Assembly: GCA_003218375.1 (NCBI GenBank)
Contig: QHNH01000012.1
Span: forward strand, 62,001 to 126,000
DNA length: 64,000 nucleotides
Direction: 5' to 3'
Origin: Verrucomicrobiota bacterium
Lineage (GTDB): Bacteria > Verrucomicrobiota > Verrucomicrobiia > Chthoniobacterales > UBA10450
The notes below the pieces were generated by a model. The model did not search any database, was not told where the DNA came from, and worked only from the letters and a program-made list of their open reading frames with translations. Positions 35,239 to 45,214 of this stretch are shown piece after piece. How positions within the stretch are numbered: the first letter of the stretch is position 1; the number at the start of each line of letters is the position of its first letter. A program made the translations under genes and the position numbers.

Positions 35239-35706
35239 TCAGCGCGTGACGAAAAACCAGGCGAGACCTATGGCAATCAAGTCTTCAGGGATCGCGATGA
35301 AAATGTCTTTGACGTTCAAGCCGGCGACCAGGCGTCTTCGAAGTTCGTAACCGGCAAAGGCTCCCAGTAGAGCGCCGAGCCCGCCGAGCGCCGCGCCAAT
35401 GAACAAGGATTGATTCGCGGATGCGCACACGCACGCGCCACACAAGCCTCCCGAAAGCATGCGTGCAGCCAATGGTCCGGGCGCAGTTCGCTTCGGGGTC
35501 CCGGGTAACAAGTCTCCGATCAACTCGAAGATTGCCAGGACCAAAAACAGGATGGCAGCCCATGTGGACGCCATAAACGAAAGAGGCGAACCGTGCAGAT
35601 GGAGCCATCCCCATTGCGCCGCCCAGGCCACAGCGGCGGGCGCGGTGAGCGCACGCAAGCCGGCCACCAGTCCGACTCCAAAGGCAAGAGCCAGGATGTA
35701 ATTCAT
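35239..35706 (-). CDS. DUF4126-family membrane protein
   Basis: 155 residues from the ATG at 35706; the earlier frame is not protein-like. Five hydrophobic stretches, starting NYILALAFGVGLVAGLRALT and including GGLCGACVCASANQSLFIGA and GALLGAFAGYELRRRLV. This matches the DUF4126 small membrane family of unknown function. Divergent from the creatininase-type gene. Confidence 0.8.
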   Translation of the reverse strand: MNYILALAFGVGLVAGLRALTAPAAVAWAAQWGWLHLHGSPLSFMASTWAAILFLVLAIFELIGDLLPGTPKRTAPGPLAARMLSGGLCGACVCASANQSLFIGAALGGLGALLGAFAGYELRRRLVAGLNVKDIFIAIPEDLIAIGLAWFFVTR

Positions 35707-35777
35707 ATCAAGAAATGTAGCAGTTAGGTTGTGACGAAGGAATAGCCAAAAAGAAACTACGAGATAGAATCGGATCG

Positions 35778-36482
35778 ATGCGCATCGCGGACATGAATTG
35801 GATGATGGTGGAGGAATACGTCGCACGCGACGATCGCTGCGTCTTACCGCTCGGAAGCACGGAGCAGCATGCGTATCTGAGTTTGAGCGTTGATAGCATT
35901 TTGGCGGAGCGACTCGCCATTGAAGCAGCGGAGCCCCTGGGCGTGCCGGTCTTTCCGGTGCTGGCCTACGGCATCACGCCGTACTTCCGCGCGTTTTCGG
36001 GAACGATCACGCTGCGAGTGCAAACCTACCTGGCGGTCTTGCGCGACATTCTCGACGCGATGGTGGAGCACGGGTTCAAACGCGTCCTGATAGTTAACGG
36101 CCACGGCGGTAACGCGCCCGCGCAAGGATTGATCGGCGAATGGACGGCCGAGCATCCGGAGGTGCGGATCAAGTTTCATAACTGGTGGAATGCGCCAAAA
36201 GTGTGGGCAGAGGTGCAGGCCATCGATCCGGTCGCGTCGCATGCCTCTTGGATGGAGAATTTCCCCTGGACCCGGCTCGTGAAGATTGACCTGCCGCCGG
36301 TACAAAAGCCGATGAGCGATCTCGGCGTTATACGTCAGCTCGATCCGAAGTCGCTGCGGGCCTATTTGAAAGACGGAAACTATGGCGGCCGCTATCAGCG
36401 CGCGGACGAGGAGATGATGAAGATCTGGCGCGCCGGCGTGGAAGAGACGCGGCAATTGCTTAGTGCCGGTTGGGCGGAGTAG
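35778..36482 (+). CDS. Creatininase-family amidohydrolase
   Basis: 234 residues. Creatininase fold with metal and catalytic motifs: LPLGSTEQHAYLSLSVDS, PVFPVLAYGIT, and VNGHGGNAPA; later FHNWW and HASWMENF. The family includes creatinine amidohydrolase and the mycofactocin protein MftE, and many uncharacterised metal-dependent amidohydrolases. No mycofactocin genes lie nearby, so the substrate is open. Confidence 0.88.
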   Translation: MRIADMNWMMVEEYVARDDRCVLPLGSTEQHAYLSLSVDSILAERLAIEAAEPLGVPVFPVLAYGITPYFRAFSGTITLRVQTYLAVLRDILDAMVEHGFKRVLIVNGHGGNAPAQGLIGEWTAEHPEVRIKFHNWWNAPKVWAEVQAIDPVASHASWMENFPWTRLVKIDLPPVQKPMSDLGVIRQLDPKSLRAYLKDGNYGGRYQRADEEMMKIWRAGVEETRQLLSAGWAE

Positions 36483-36555
36483 GCGCTGATCGGAAGTATC
36501 GAGAAGCGACTCACTCTGGCGTCGGTGGGGGACGATCACGCGCGGGACGCATGGC

Positions 36556-36876
36556 TTGCAGCCGGACGGCCTCGCCGACTACTTGAAGAGCAAAGTAGCG
36601 GAATACACCAAAGGAATGTCTTGGCTGCCGAAGGTCAACTGGTTGAAGAAAGAGATCGTCACCATCGATGATCGCAATTGGGCCGACCTGCGTTACGTCG
36701 CACCGCGCGCACTGCCGAAGAATCTGCGGGACGGCCTCCTTCACACGCAGATCCCTGCGACCTCCAACGAAAGCCAGCTCCTCGAGATCCTGTTCACCAG
36801 CAATACCGACGATAACCCGGTGTTGAAGGACAAGATCGATAAGGTGATGGAGTCGGCAAGGCTGGAAACAAAGTAG
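36556..36876 (+). pseudogene. Fragment of a hypothetical protein, probably 5'-truncated
   Basis: 106 codons from a weak TTG start; the frame is closed by a TGA at 36487 and there is no signal peptide or Shine-Dalgarno site. The peptide (KVAEYTKGMSWLPKVNWLKK, then LLEILFTSNTDDNP) reads like the C-terminal part of a secreted alpha/beta protein. The 5' part is missing directly behind the creatininase gene. It may be a short real gene, but loss of the N-terminus is more likely. Confidence 0.5.
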
Positions 36877-37051
36877 AAAGCAGGACGGTTCCAGGCCTGG
36901 GATCTCGCCCGTAAGGACTAGCGTGAAATTCCTGCTCCCGCCTGGGAGGCTTCAGTCGGCGGCCGAACTTTATGCTTGCTTTCGCCTGCAGCTCTTGCCT
37001 AGCCTGCAGCCTGAAAGTTCCCTTTTTTTTTAACCCCTCTTCGCAAAGTCT

Positions 37052-38548
37052 ATGTCGGACGCGGTAGAAACCGAAGCCCCCGGTCCAGATAAGAAGTGGT
37101 GGAGACTGCGTAATACCAAACCCGCGTTGCTCCTGCTGTTGTCGGTTGTTTCGACGACCGCGTTGCTCCTGTCGAATCTGGAGGGAATCATGAGGTTCGT
37201 GCGTGCGCACACGCCCGGTGGAGTGCTCAGCCAATTCCCGTTTACCATGCAGATATCGTCGAGCATGGGCGCAGGATTGCAGCCGATACCCTTTTATCGA
37301 GAGGAGCACATTCAGGAAGGCACGTTAGTCCGACCGCTCTGGAAAGCTGATTTTGGTCTCCCGGTTCTTGATTTTCGAGTTGTGAACAATTCGGCCGAAG
37401 CAACTTTTGTTCGCGAACTGATTTTGAAGGTCGCGACCTCGAAGCCAGACAACCGGCCTGTGTTGACCTGGTCGAAAACATTGAACCTCGCGGATGGCGA
37501 GAAGGAACTTACGCTCGAAAATGATGGCTGGGGCGTTGCGCTGGATTCAAAGATAGAAAATGTGGTCGCTACTTTCCTTCCGAAAGGCAAAGAGAAGAAA
37601 ACGACCGCTCCTTTCCAGTTGCCTTTAGGCAACATTCAAACAAAATCCCGCGAAGTTTCGATGCCATCTTTGATCAAGGAACAGTTCAACGTGGAAAGGA
37701 TTTCCGATTCAGATCGGGCCAGGCTTTCCGGTTCGTTAACCTACAGCTACGTCGACTCGAGCGGGTCAAAAAAACCGGTAGTTACGCCTTTTGCCGTAAA
37801 CCTGATCAATGCCGCAAGTGGGCCGCCGCCCCCAGCGGAGGGTCCGGACAATGCGGACTACGAGTCTATTCAAGTCCTTGATCATGATCGGCAAGATTAC
37901 TCCGTCCCTTGTCCGGTATCGGTAAACCTGGAGCCGCACAAAGCTTATCGATTTGTGGTCACGCTTTGCAGCAGGCAGTCGACTGTCCATGACTTTGATG
38001 TGATCCTCGCCCTGACGAACGGAGCCAAGATTAAGTTAGGTCATTACCGGTTGGAGTTTTATTTGCCGCGTTCCCTGGCGTCCGCGATAAAACAATTGAA
38101 CGCGAGTCCAACTTCTCCTCGATTTACGAGCCTGGATGGGGCGACGGAGGACATCCCTGGAATTAGAGAGGATGAACCGCTCTCGGACGACACCGAGAAT
38201 GCTTTCGTCAGCGCCAAAGATGACAATCCCCCCATCCCCGCCGCTGGACCCGGAACGGAGGAGAGCCCCGAGGTTACAGAGAAGAGCATGGAGAGCGAAA
38301 CAGAGGAAAGCCCCAAGGCAGAGCTTAGCAAGACCACCAAGGACACGAAACCGCCGCCAAGTAGTCCGAATGCGCGGGACGAATTGAATGCGCTCAAGGC
38401 TACGTATCCTTATGGAATCAAAGTGCCAGGGCACGCGGATATGGTCGAAAGCCCGTTCTCGTCAGGCAAATTTGTCGACGTTGGCGGGTTTCCCCATGAC
38501 TCCGTCGTGGTAGATCCTTACACGAAGAAGCTGTTTCTCGTCCCTTAG
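37052..38548 (+). CDS. Single-pass membrane protein with a large extracytoplasmic region
   Basis: 498 residues. One membrane helix at ~24-42 (PALLLLLSVVSTTALLLSNL) after a short charged N-terminus, then two beta-rich domains (~70-220 and ~230-345), then a Glu/Pro/Ser-rich low-complexity stretch (~370-450), and a final conserved-looking patch (KATYPYGIKVPGHADMVESP, then YTKKLFLVP). The terminal segment resembles a short caspase/peptidase-like tail but I cannot assign it. No family recognised. Confidence 0.6.
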   Translation: MSDAVETEAPGPDKKWWRLRNTKPALLLLLSVVSTTALLLSNLEGIMRFVRAHTPGGVLSQFPFTMQISSSMGAGLQPIPFYREEHIQEGTLVRPLWKADFGLPVLDFRVVNNSAEATFVRELILKVATSKPDNRPVLTWSKTLNLADGEKELTLENDGWGVALDSKIENVVATFLPKGKEKKTTAPFQLPLGNIQTKSREVSMPSLIKEQFNVERISDSDRARLSGSLTYSYVDSSGSKKPVVTPFAVNLINAASGPPPPAEGPDNADYESIQVLDHDRQDYSVPCPVSVNLEPHKAYRFVVTLCSRQSTVHDFDVILALTNGAKIKLGHYRLEFYLPRSLASAIKQLNASPTSPRFTSLDGATEDIPGIREDEPLSDDTENAFVSAKDDNPPIPAAGPGTEESPEVTEKSMESETEESPKAELSKTTKDTKPPPSSPNARDELNALKATYPYGIKVPGHADMVESPFSSGKFVDVGGFPHDSVVVDPYTKKLFLVP

Positions 38549-38562
38549 GGAGAGACCTCCAG

Positions 38563-39003
38563 CTAGGAGCCCTGTTGACCGCGGTCGTACGGAATAATGT
38601 TATCCCACTCGTCGGCCGAAGAGCGGGCGACGAAGGCGACGACCGGTTCGGTGTCGCTCATATTGAAGACTTCATGGGGCACGCCGGGCTTGATGTAGAT
38701 GAAATCGCCCGCTTGATTTTCCAGCACTTGCTTGAGACCTGGTCCGAATTCGTGGCGGACCTTGCCCTCGAGAATGTAAAGGATCAGCTCGAAGCCGACA
38801 TGGATGTGGGCGTAAGCCACTCCGCCGGGCGGAATGGTCGCGATGTTGGCGGATAGCTTGGTCGTGCCCACGTTCTTCGCCGACATACCTTGCTTATAAT
38901 GGATGCCGTTCCAATCGCGCCGCGCGCCGCCGCCACGAATGGTCAGGATGCCATCGTGATCTTCCACCGCACTTGGATCTATCTTGTCTTTGTCGTCCTT
39001 CAT
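38563..39003 (-). CDS. Cupin-domain protein
   Basis: 146 residues from the ATG at 39003. One cupin barrel with VAYAHIHVGFELILYILEG (motif 1) and DFIYIKPGVPHEVFN (motif 2), with His and Glu residues for a metal ion. It differs from the smaller cupin at 17919. It is divergent from the exported hydrolase gene. Confidence 0.85.
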   Translation of the reverse strand: MKDDKDKIDPSAVEDHDGILTIRGGGARRDWNGIHYKQGMSAKNVGTTKLSANIATIPPGGVAYAHIHVGFELILYILEGKVRHEFGPGLKQVLENQAGDFIYIKPGVPHEVFNMSDTEPVVAFVARSSADEWDNIIPYDRGQQGS

Positions 39004-39067
39004 GACAGATGATCTGGAATCTAACTTTCGGAGGTTACACGAATCTCTGACACATTTTGATCCTTTT

Positions 39068-39991
39068 ATGAAACGGATTTCTAATTCCTGCGCAACCCGG
39101 GCCCTGCTCGGTTTTCTGCTGGCCTTCGCCCTCCACGCCTCTGCGGTTTGCGGCGCCGAACCAGACGGAATCGCTTTGCGCAAGGCAACGATCGACAACG
39201 TGGAAATCCATTATCTGACGACGGGGCAGGGACCAGCGGTAATCCTGTTGCACGGGTATGCGGAGACGTCGCGGATGTGGCGGCCGATTATTCCGCTGCT
39301 GGCAAAGAAGTTTACCGTGATCGCGCCGGACCTGCCGGGCATCGGCGACTCTGCCATTCCGTCGGATGGGATCGACATGATAACGTCGGCAAAGCGCATT
39401 CACGCGCTCGTGCGTTCGTTAGGCGTGGAGAAGGCCCGGGTAGTCGGACACGATATCGGATTGATGGTGGCGTACGCTTATGCGGCCCAGTTTCCGGCCG
39501 AAACCGAGAAGCTTGTCCTGATGGACGCGTTTCTTCCCGGCGTCCCCGGCTGGGAGCCGATCTACAACAACCCAAACATCTGGCATTTTCGTTTCAACGG
39601 CGAATATCCGGAAGCGCTCGTGCAAGGACGGGAGCGCACTTACTTCGAATATTTCTGGAACGTTTTCGCCGCCGACAAGAATCATTCGATTCCGGAAGCG
39701 GAGCGCAAAGCCTATACGGAAGCGTACTCGAAACCTGGCCGCATGCGCGCAGCCTGGGCCTATTTCGCGTCGTGGCCGCAGCTCGCCACGCAGTTCGCCC
39801 AGTTGTCCAAGACGAAACTGACGATGCCGGTGTTGTCGATCGGTGGGGAGAAGTCGTTAGGCAAAGAATTGGGCGAACAAGCAAAGCTGGTCGCGGACAC
39901 TCCGGGCTTAATTGTCTTGAAGGACACGGGTCATTGGATTCTCGAGGAACGGCCGAAAGAGACGACCGAGGCTCTCGTTAACTTTCTTTGA
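39068..39991 (+). CDS. Exported alpha/beta-hydrolase (haloalkane dehalogenase/epoxide hydrolase type)
   Basis: 307 residues from the ATG at 39068, with a signal peptide ending near HASAVCGAE. Alpha/beta-hydrolase core: HGYAETSRMW oxyanion region, GHDIGLMVAYA with the nucleophile Asp129, and GHWILEERP with His289. An aspartate nucleophile in GHDIG places it with epoxide hydrolases and haloalkane dehalogenases, not with serine esterases. Export signal is unusual for this group but occurs in environmental bacteria. The substrate is unknown. Confidence 0.85.
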   Translation: MKRISNSCATRALLGFLLAFALHASAVCGAEPDGIALRKATIDNVEIHYLTTGQGPAVILLHGYAETSRMWRPIIPLLAKKFTVIAPDLPGIGDSAIPSDGIDMITSAKRIHALVRSLGVEKARVVGHDIGLMVAYAYAAQFPAETEKLVLMDAFLPGVPGWEPIYNNPNIWHFRFNGEYPEALVQGRERTYFEYFWNVFAADKNHSIPEAERKAYTEAYSKPGRMRAAWAYFASWPQLATQFAQLSKTKLTMPVLSIGGEKSLGKELGEQAKLVADTPGLIVLKDTGHWILEERPKETTEALVNFL

Positions 39992-40021
39992 TCTCGTAGG
40001 CGGCAAGAACGTCCGAAACAT

Positions 40022-41089
40022 TCAACCCGCTACACCTCGCGTTTCACCGCAGCGCGCGATCCAGAGCCGATCCGCCTCCAACCCGGCCGCACGCCAGCGC
40101 GCAGCGGTACGGCGCGGCGGTTCGTCCATCGGCTCCTGCGTCAGTCGAAACGTTCCCCAATGCATACCAAGCAGGATTGGGAGGGGCGCGCCGGGATGCG
40201 GTGCAATTAAATCCTGGTAGATCTGCACTGCTTCTTCCGGGCCTGCGTGCACCACATGCATGAACCAGCGAGGATCGTAGGCGCCGATCGGGAGCATCAC
40301 GAAGTCGAACGGCCCACATCGCGCACCAATCTCGCCGAACTGGGGATGATACGCCGTGTCCCCGGCAAAGAATGAGCGCCTTTCGTTAATCTCAAACGCG
40401 AACCCGCACCAAAGTGATCTGTTGCGATCGCGCAGCCATCGGCCGCTAAAATGTCGCGCAGGAGTCGCCGTGACGCGAAGGCCGTTTCGGACCGTCTGCT
40501 GCCACCAATCCAACTCGACAATGTCGCGGGCACCCCAGTTCCGAATGTAGGCGCCGAGACCCAGCGGCACGATCCAGGTGGTGTGCGGATGTGCTTTCGC
40601 GATGCGCTTCACGGCGGGATTGTCGAGGTGATCGTAGTGATTGTGGGAAAGCAGGACGATGTCGAGCGGCGGGAGGGCGTCGAGCGGCGGCACCGGATCC
40701 ATGACTCGCCGCGGCCCCAGCCACTGCACTGGAGACGCTCGCTGACTGAACACCGGGTCGGTCAGCACATTGAGGCCGCCGCACTGGAGAAGCACGGTGG
40801 AATGCCCGACCCAGGTAGCCGTGAAATCGCTGTCGCCCGCTCGTGGATAGGAAATCTCGGGTGTTGCAATCGGGAACGTGCCGCGCCGCGGAGTCTTGGC
40901 GCGTGCTTTGGTGTGACGCTCAAGCAGCATTCGGAGCACATCGAGGTACCCGTGCACTTCACTGTCCGGCCAGGGGTTGCAAAACGAGCCATCAGGCGCA
41001 CGGTGCGCCGCCGATACGGCCGTGGCGGCCGCGACTGGTCCCGCGGTGTTGTGATTTGTCATGTCCTCATCCACCCACGGCGAGAGCAT
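40022..41089 (-). CDS. MBL-fold metallohydrolase (UlaG/NAPE-PLD-like)
   Basis: 355 residues; start at 41089 is preferred for its AAGGCGG ribosome site, 41062 is also possible. Metallo-beta-lactamase signature LLSHNHYDHLD, a later GDTAYHPQFG and MHWGTFRLTQEP, and the N-terminal WVGHSTVLLQ. This is the L-ascorbate-6-phosphate lactonase / N-acyl-phosphatidylethanolamine phospholipase D branch. It is the last gene of a five-gene minus-strand run with SDR, NTF2-like and alcohol dehydrogenase genes; 17 bp separate it from the SDR. Confidence 0.85.
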   Translation of the reverse strand: MLSPWVDEDMTNHNTAGPVAAATAVSAAHRAPDGSFCNPWPDSEVHGYLDVLRMLLERHTKARAKTPRRGTFPIATPEISYPRAGDSDFTATWVGHSTVLLQCGGLNVLTDPVFSQRASPVQWLGPRRVMDPVPPLDALPPLDIVLLSHNHYDHLDNPAVKRIAKAHPHTTWIVPLGLGAYIRNWGARDIVELDWWQQTVRNGLRVTATPARHFSGRWLRDRNRSLWCGFAFEINERRSFFAGDTAYHPQFGEIGARCGPFDFVMLPIGAYDPRWFMHVVHAGPEEAVQIYQDLIAPHPGAPLPILLGMHWGTFRLTQEPMDEPPRRTAARWRAAGLEADRLWIARCGETRGVAG

Positions 41090-41106
41090 CGACCGCCTTG
41101 GGTATG

Positions 41107-41889
41107 CTAGACGGTAGGCACCGTCCCGCCGTCAATGACGTACTCCGTCCCGGTGATGGAGGCGGCGCGCGGCGACGCGAGGAATGCGACGAGGTCCGCC
41201 ACTTCTTTCGGCTTCGCTGGCCGTCCGATCGGAATGCCGCCGAGTGACTTCATCAAGCCCTGGCGCGCACCTTCGTAATCGGTGCCCGTGTTTTTCGCCA
41301 GTTCCGTGACGAGGCGCACCGCCGCTTCTGTTTCCACCCAGCCCGGCGAAACTCTTACCACGCGGATTCCTTTTGGACTCACTTCCTTGGACAGGCCTTT
41401 GCTGTAATTCGAGAGCGCGGCTTTCGCCGCGGCATACGCGATGGTGGCGTCGGGAAGCGGCAACTGTGACTGGATGGAAGTGATATGGACGATCACGCCC
41501 GAGCCCTGGGCCAGCATCGCCGGCAATAGCGCGCGATCCAATCGCACGGCCGACAACAAATTCAAATCTAACGCGCGAGACCATTCGCGATCATCGAGCA
41601 CCGCAAAGCCTCCCGCCGGCGCCGACGATCCGCCGACGACATGGACGATAATATCGGCGCCGCCGAGACGATCACGGACCGCGTCCGCCACAATCGCGCA
41701 GCCTTTTACGGTGGAAACATCCGCGGCCACGAACGAGTTCGCGTCGGGAAATTCCTTCGGCGCTTTTCGAGCAGTCGTGAAAACCTTCACTCCAGCCTCC
41801 CGCAGCCGCGCGACCACTGCTTCTCCAATCCCCTGCGTGCCGCCCGTGACGAGCGCGCGGCGGCCATTCAATTCCAGATCCTCGCTCAT
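41107..41889 (-). CDS. SDR-family oxidoreductase
   Basis: 260 residues. Classical [11 protein letters not shown] cofactor loop, [10 protein letters not shown] in place of [18 protein letters not shown] (YxxxK), and a C-terminal [10 protein letters not shown]. Translationally coupled by a 4-bp overlap to the NTF2-like gene before it. Role in small-molecule redox chemistry; substrate unknown. Confidence 0.9.
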   Translation of the reverse strand: MSEDLELNGRRALVTGGTQGIGEAVVARLREAGVKVFTTARKAPKEFPDANSFVAADVSTVKGCAIVADAVRDRLGGADIIVHVVGGSSAPAGGFAVLDDREWSRALDLNLLSAVRLDRALLPAMLAQGSGVIVHITSIQSQLPLPDATIAYAAAKAALSNYSKGLSKEVSPKGIRVVRVSPGWVETEAAVRLVTELAKNTGTDYEGARQGLMKSLGGIPIGRPAKPKEVADLVAFLASPRAASITGTEYVIDGGTVPTV

Positions 41890-42218
41890 GAGCGGATCTC
41901 CAGCGACGCGATCTTGTCACCGTCGAGTGTGAAGACGAACTCGAGTTCGATGGGACTGCCAGGAAAATTCCCGGTGGGCCGGTTGATGACGATGGTCCTG
42001 TCGTCCTTCTGAACGGACGCAAGTGGTTCGATCGTGTGCTGGTATTTCTTCGTGGTCTCAGCCTTCCATTGCTGGATGGCGGCCAAGCCTTCGATCGTCT
42101 TGTCTTCGTCTCGCACGACGGCCCGTTCGGCAAAGCACTGGGCCAAGGCCTCGGTATCCCCGCTGTTCTCCGCGGCGATATAGCTAGCGATGGGTGTTGG
42201 GAGATCGGAATGATCCAT
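41886..42218 (-). CDS. NTF2-like (SnoaL-type) protein
   Basis: 110 residues. N-terminal helix block [20 protein letters not shown] and the strand block [20 protein letters not shown] are typical of small NTF2-fold proteins. It overlaps the SDR gene by 4 bp and follows the alcohol dehydrogenase gene, so all are one operon. It may be an auxiliary subunit or isomerase; function is not determined. Confidence 0.8.
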   Translation of the reverse strand: MDHSDLPTPIASYIAAENSGDTEALAQCFAERAVVRDEDKTIEGLAAIQQWKAETTKKYQHTIEPLASVQKDDRTIVINRPTGNFPGSPIELEFVFTLDGDKIASLEIRS

Positions 42219-42232
42219 ATATTCGATTATTT

Positions 42233-43261
42233 TCAGTCGCCGGCCGCGTCAGACATCGTGAGGACAACGCGGAATCGCACCTTGCCGCTGTGCATCTGTT
42301 CGTAGGCTTCCGCCACCCGGCTGAGCGGATATTTCTCGATCATTGGATGCACGCCGGTCAACGCGCTGAATTCCAAGGTGTCCTGCGAATCTTTCGCCGT
42401 GCCGGAGTACCAGCCCGACACCGAGCGCCTTCCATTAATTAATGGCAGCATGCTCACAGTCAGTGGTTCGGCCGGTGCGGCGGGTACAAGGAGGTTGCCG
42501 TCCGCCGACAATCCATCCACCAGCGCGGATATCGCCTGGGCGTTCGGCGCCGTCGCCAAAATCACCCGCGCGCCGCCGAGCTTTTGCAATTCCGCGGCCG
42601 CATCGGCACTGCCCGAATCGATGTAATGATGCGCGCCCAATTTTTTCGCCAACGCTTCCTTGTCCGTTCCCCGGCCCAGCGCAACGGTCCTGAATCCCAT
42701 CTGCCGGGCGTATTGCACGCCGAGATGTCCCAGTCCACCGATTCCGTGCACCGCCACCACCTCGCCGGCGCGCGCTCCCGAATGGCGGAGCGCGTTGAAG
42801 ACCGTGACGCCCGCGCACATGAACGGCCCGGCTTCTTCCGCTGGCAATTCATCGGGAATCACCGCCAGCGTCGCCGCCGGTGCGATCAGGTACTCGGCAT
42901 ATCCGCCGTCGAAATCGATCCCAGTGATTTTGCGATTAACGCACATGGCGAAATCCCCGCGGCGGCACTGTTCGCAGACGAAACAATGTCCTCCATGCCA
43001 GCCCACGCCGACGCGCTGACCTTCGCTCCATCCCGTAACGTCGCCGCCGACCGCATCGATGCGGCCCGCGACCTCATGACCCGGCACCCGGGGAAACTGA
43101 AGCCGCGGCCAGATACCCTCCTTCACGAGCATATCGCTGTGGCAAATGCCGCACGCCTCCACTTTCACGCGAACCTGCCCGGCGCCTGGCTCCGGGATTT
43201 CGCGTTCCACTAATTCCCAATCCCCGCCCGGTTTGCTGATCTGCGCCGCCTTCATTTTCAT
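42233..43261 (-). CDS. Zinc-dependent alcohol dehydrogenase (MDR)
   Basis: 342 residues. Catalytic zinc region ACGICHSDMLVKEG, then VPGHEVAGRID, structural zinc cysteines in CFVCEQCRRGDFAMC, and the NAD(P) loop GIGGLGHLGVQYA. This is the medium-chain alcohol dehydrogenase family (AdhP/AdhT-like). First gene of the minus-strand run 43261 to 40022 (ADH, NTF2-like, SDR, MBL). It oxidises an alcohol or reduces an aldehyde; substrate unknown. Confidence 0.92.
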   Translation of the reverse strand: MKMKAAQISKPGGDWELVEREIPEPGAGQVRVKVEACGICHSDMLVKEGIWPRLQFPRVPGHEVAGRIDAVGGDVTGWSEGQRVGVGWHGGHCFVCEQCRRGDFAMCVNRKITGIDFDGGYAEYLIAPAATLAVIPDELPAEEAGPFMCAGVTVFNALRHSGARAGEVVAVHGIGGLGHLGVQYARQMGFRTVALGRGTDKEALAKKLGAHHYIDSGSADAAAELQKLGGARVILATAPNAQAISALVDGLSADGNLLVPAAPAEPLTVSMLPLINGRRSVSGWYSGTAKDSQDTLEFSALTGVHPMIEKYPLSRVAEAYEQMHSGKVRFRVVLTMSDAAGD

Positions 43262-43350
43262 AATGTTTTTCCTCCGCCCCTTACTTTCGTGGACTGCTGA
43301 GAGTTCGGCTACTGGAAATAGGACTGATGACTCTTTGAAATTCCGAGGCT

Positions 43351-43755
43351 CTAAGATTGGCGGTGTTGCCAGCTCTTGTAGACCGCCTCGAGGCTATAAC
43401 CGTCGGGATCGAAAACGTTCGCAGCGTAATAGCGGGGATCGTAATACAGGCGCGCGCCGGGTTTGCCGTTGTCGGTCGCGCCCGCCGCCGTTGCTGCCTC
43501 GTAGAACGCGTTCACCTCGGCCTCACTCTTGGCGACAAAGCCGATATGTGTAGCCTTGGCGTCGGCATCGCCCTGCCTGAGCCAGAAGAATACGCGGCCG
43601 TCCCGGCCGAAACCCTTGAGGTCGGGATGTCCTTCGGGGCCATCCTTGCCGTCGTAATCGATGGCATGCGCGATGCCGAGCGGCTTGAGGGCCGTCTCGT
43701 AAAAGGCAATCGATCGATCGAGATCCTTGACGGTTATGAAGACGTGGTCGAGCAA
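43351..43755 (-). CDS. VOC-family protein
   Basis: 134 residues with a complete VOC module: HVFITVKDLDRSIAFYETAL at the start, HIGFVAKSEAEVNAFYEAAT in the middle and DPDGYSLEAVYK at the end. It resembles the glyoxalase/bleomycin-resistance branch. On the same strand as the alcohol dehydrogenase run, 89 bp upstream of it. Confidence 0.88.
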   Translation of the reverse strand: MLDHVFITVKDLDRSIAFYETALKPLGIAHAIDYDGKDGPEGHPDLKGFGRDGRVFFWLRQGDADAKATHIGFVAKSEAEVNAFYEAATAAGATDNGKPGARLYYDPRYYAANVFDPDGYSLEAVYKSWQHRQS

Positions 43756-43821
43756 GAGTTCACCTCGTTCATGCGAAAAATTCGTTCACCCAGCCAGCCT
43801 TTTCAAACGTGTCGATAGCAC

Positions 43822-44203
43822 CTACTTCGCAGGCTGAAGCCTTCGACTGATGGCTTCGGCAAACTTCACGGCCACCGGGATGGGACGCATGTAGATAATG
43901 AGGTGATCGATCTTGCCATTTTGGTCGAGGTGCACCTGATCGATTGCCTGAAGCTTCTGGCCCTCCAACTCGCCTTCAAAGCCCAGAAGGTGCCAATTAT
44001 TCCCTGCATCAGCCGCCAAGGTACAATTTTATTCCGGGAGCAGTCCTGGCCACCTGACTCAACTGATAGGCTGCTGCGTTCGCCGGCTGATCGAAGATTG
44101 TTCCAGCCGGTATCTCGACACAGACTTGAGGAGCAAAAACGTGTTTAAATAAATACTCGTCTGAATTCTCAATCGCCCTTCCATAATCTTCGATGACCTT
44201 CAT
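43822..44203 (-). pseudogene. NTF2-like protein, frameshifted
   Basis: The first part (44203 to about 44020) reads MKVIEDYGRAIENSDEYLFK and VCVEIPAGTIFDQPANAAAY. The second part (about 44019 to 43822) continues in another frame with NNWHLLGFEGELEGQKLQAI and ends SRRLQPAK. The two join into one ordinary ~125-residue SnoaL-like protein if one base is corrected near 44015. Either decayed or an assembly error; the next gene upstream is broken in the same way. Confidence 0.7.
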
Positions 44204-44258
44204 TTTCTCGCCTCCGAGCCAAGACCAAGAATGAATCGAGAAATTACAATCGCGGTTT

Positions 44259-45169
44259 TCATACGGCCTCTTTAATCGGGACATTAACTCGCGCCCACGT
44301 CGAAAACCTGGTCGGTTGCCTGCCTGCTATTTTGTTCGCGAGCGCGATTCGGTCGGACGAGTCCGAGCCCAGGTAGGTATGAGCTTCCCAGTAACCAAAC
44401 ATCTCTGCCAACTCGGCGGCCCCAGGAAAGAAAGCAGCGAAAACCTCCTTGGATACCTGTTTGAATGAGAATGTGTGACCCTGTCCATTCAACGTTTCGA
44501 TAATTTCGTTGAAGCTCAGGAAATCACCGATGAGTGGCAGATACTCGCCATGGCCGGCCTGATCTGGGTGTGCGAATGCTCCAGCAACGATGTCGCCAAG
44601 TTCGCGAATGTCGCCCATGTGAAGGCAACGCACACCGGGATCAAGCGGAAGAGCCCAGCCCATGGATCCGTCTGCCTGCTTTTGCGGAGCGAGAAAGCCC
44701 ACAAAATTCTGGTAGTAGCCAGGCGCGATGACGAACGTATGATGCGGGAACCCGGCTTCCTTCACGATCCGATCAATCTTGGCCTTGCCGGTAAAGTGGG
44801 GAACGTCGAACTTGCCGCCACTGATCGCTTCTACATTAGGCAGCGTGGACCAGACAAGGTGTTGGATACCGACATCCTTGGCAGCGCGTACCGCCGCTGT
44901 TGCCTGCTTGAACTCGTCGGAACCTTTTTCTCGAAAATTGGTGACCAGAAAAACGCCGTGCGCCCCTTCAAATGCAGCCTTCAGGGTTTCTGGCTGATCT
45001 AAGTCAGCTTCGATGACTTCCTCGGCGAGTTCGCGATGCTTGTCTGGATCGCGAGTCAGTGCGCGCACCTTGAATTGGCCGTTCGCCTGCAGGGCACACC
45101 TACCACTGCACCGCCTTGATGTCCTGTTGCGCCGACCACGGCGATTAGTTTCTCGCTCTTTGTTTTCAC
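44259..45169 (-). pseudogene. NmrA-family NAD(P)-binding protein, frameshifted near its start
   Basis: A GTG at 45169 opens a frame reading KLIAVVGATGHQGGAVV, the dinucleotide-binding start of NmrA-like proteins. After about 30 codons (near 45085) the frame shifts, and the remaining 269 codons (from 45068) continue with RALTRDPDKHRELAEEV, GAHGVFLVTNF, HLVWSTLPNVEA, and end NVPIKEAV. Intact, it would be a ~300-residue NmrA/isoflavone-reductase-like regulator or reductase. It is probably inactive unless the shift is an assembly error. Confidence 0.75.
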
Positions 45170-45214
45170 AATTTTGATTTTGTTAAGTGATGCGTTTCTT
45201 CTCAGGCTTTGTGC

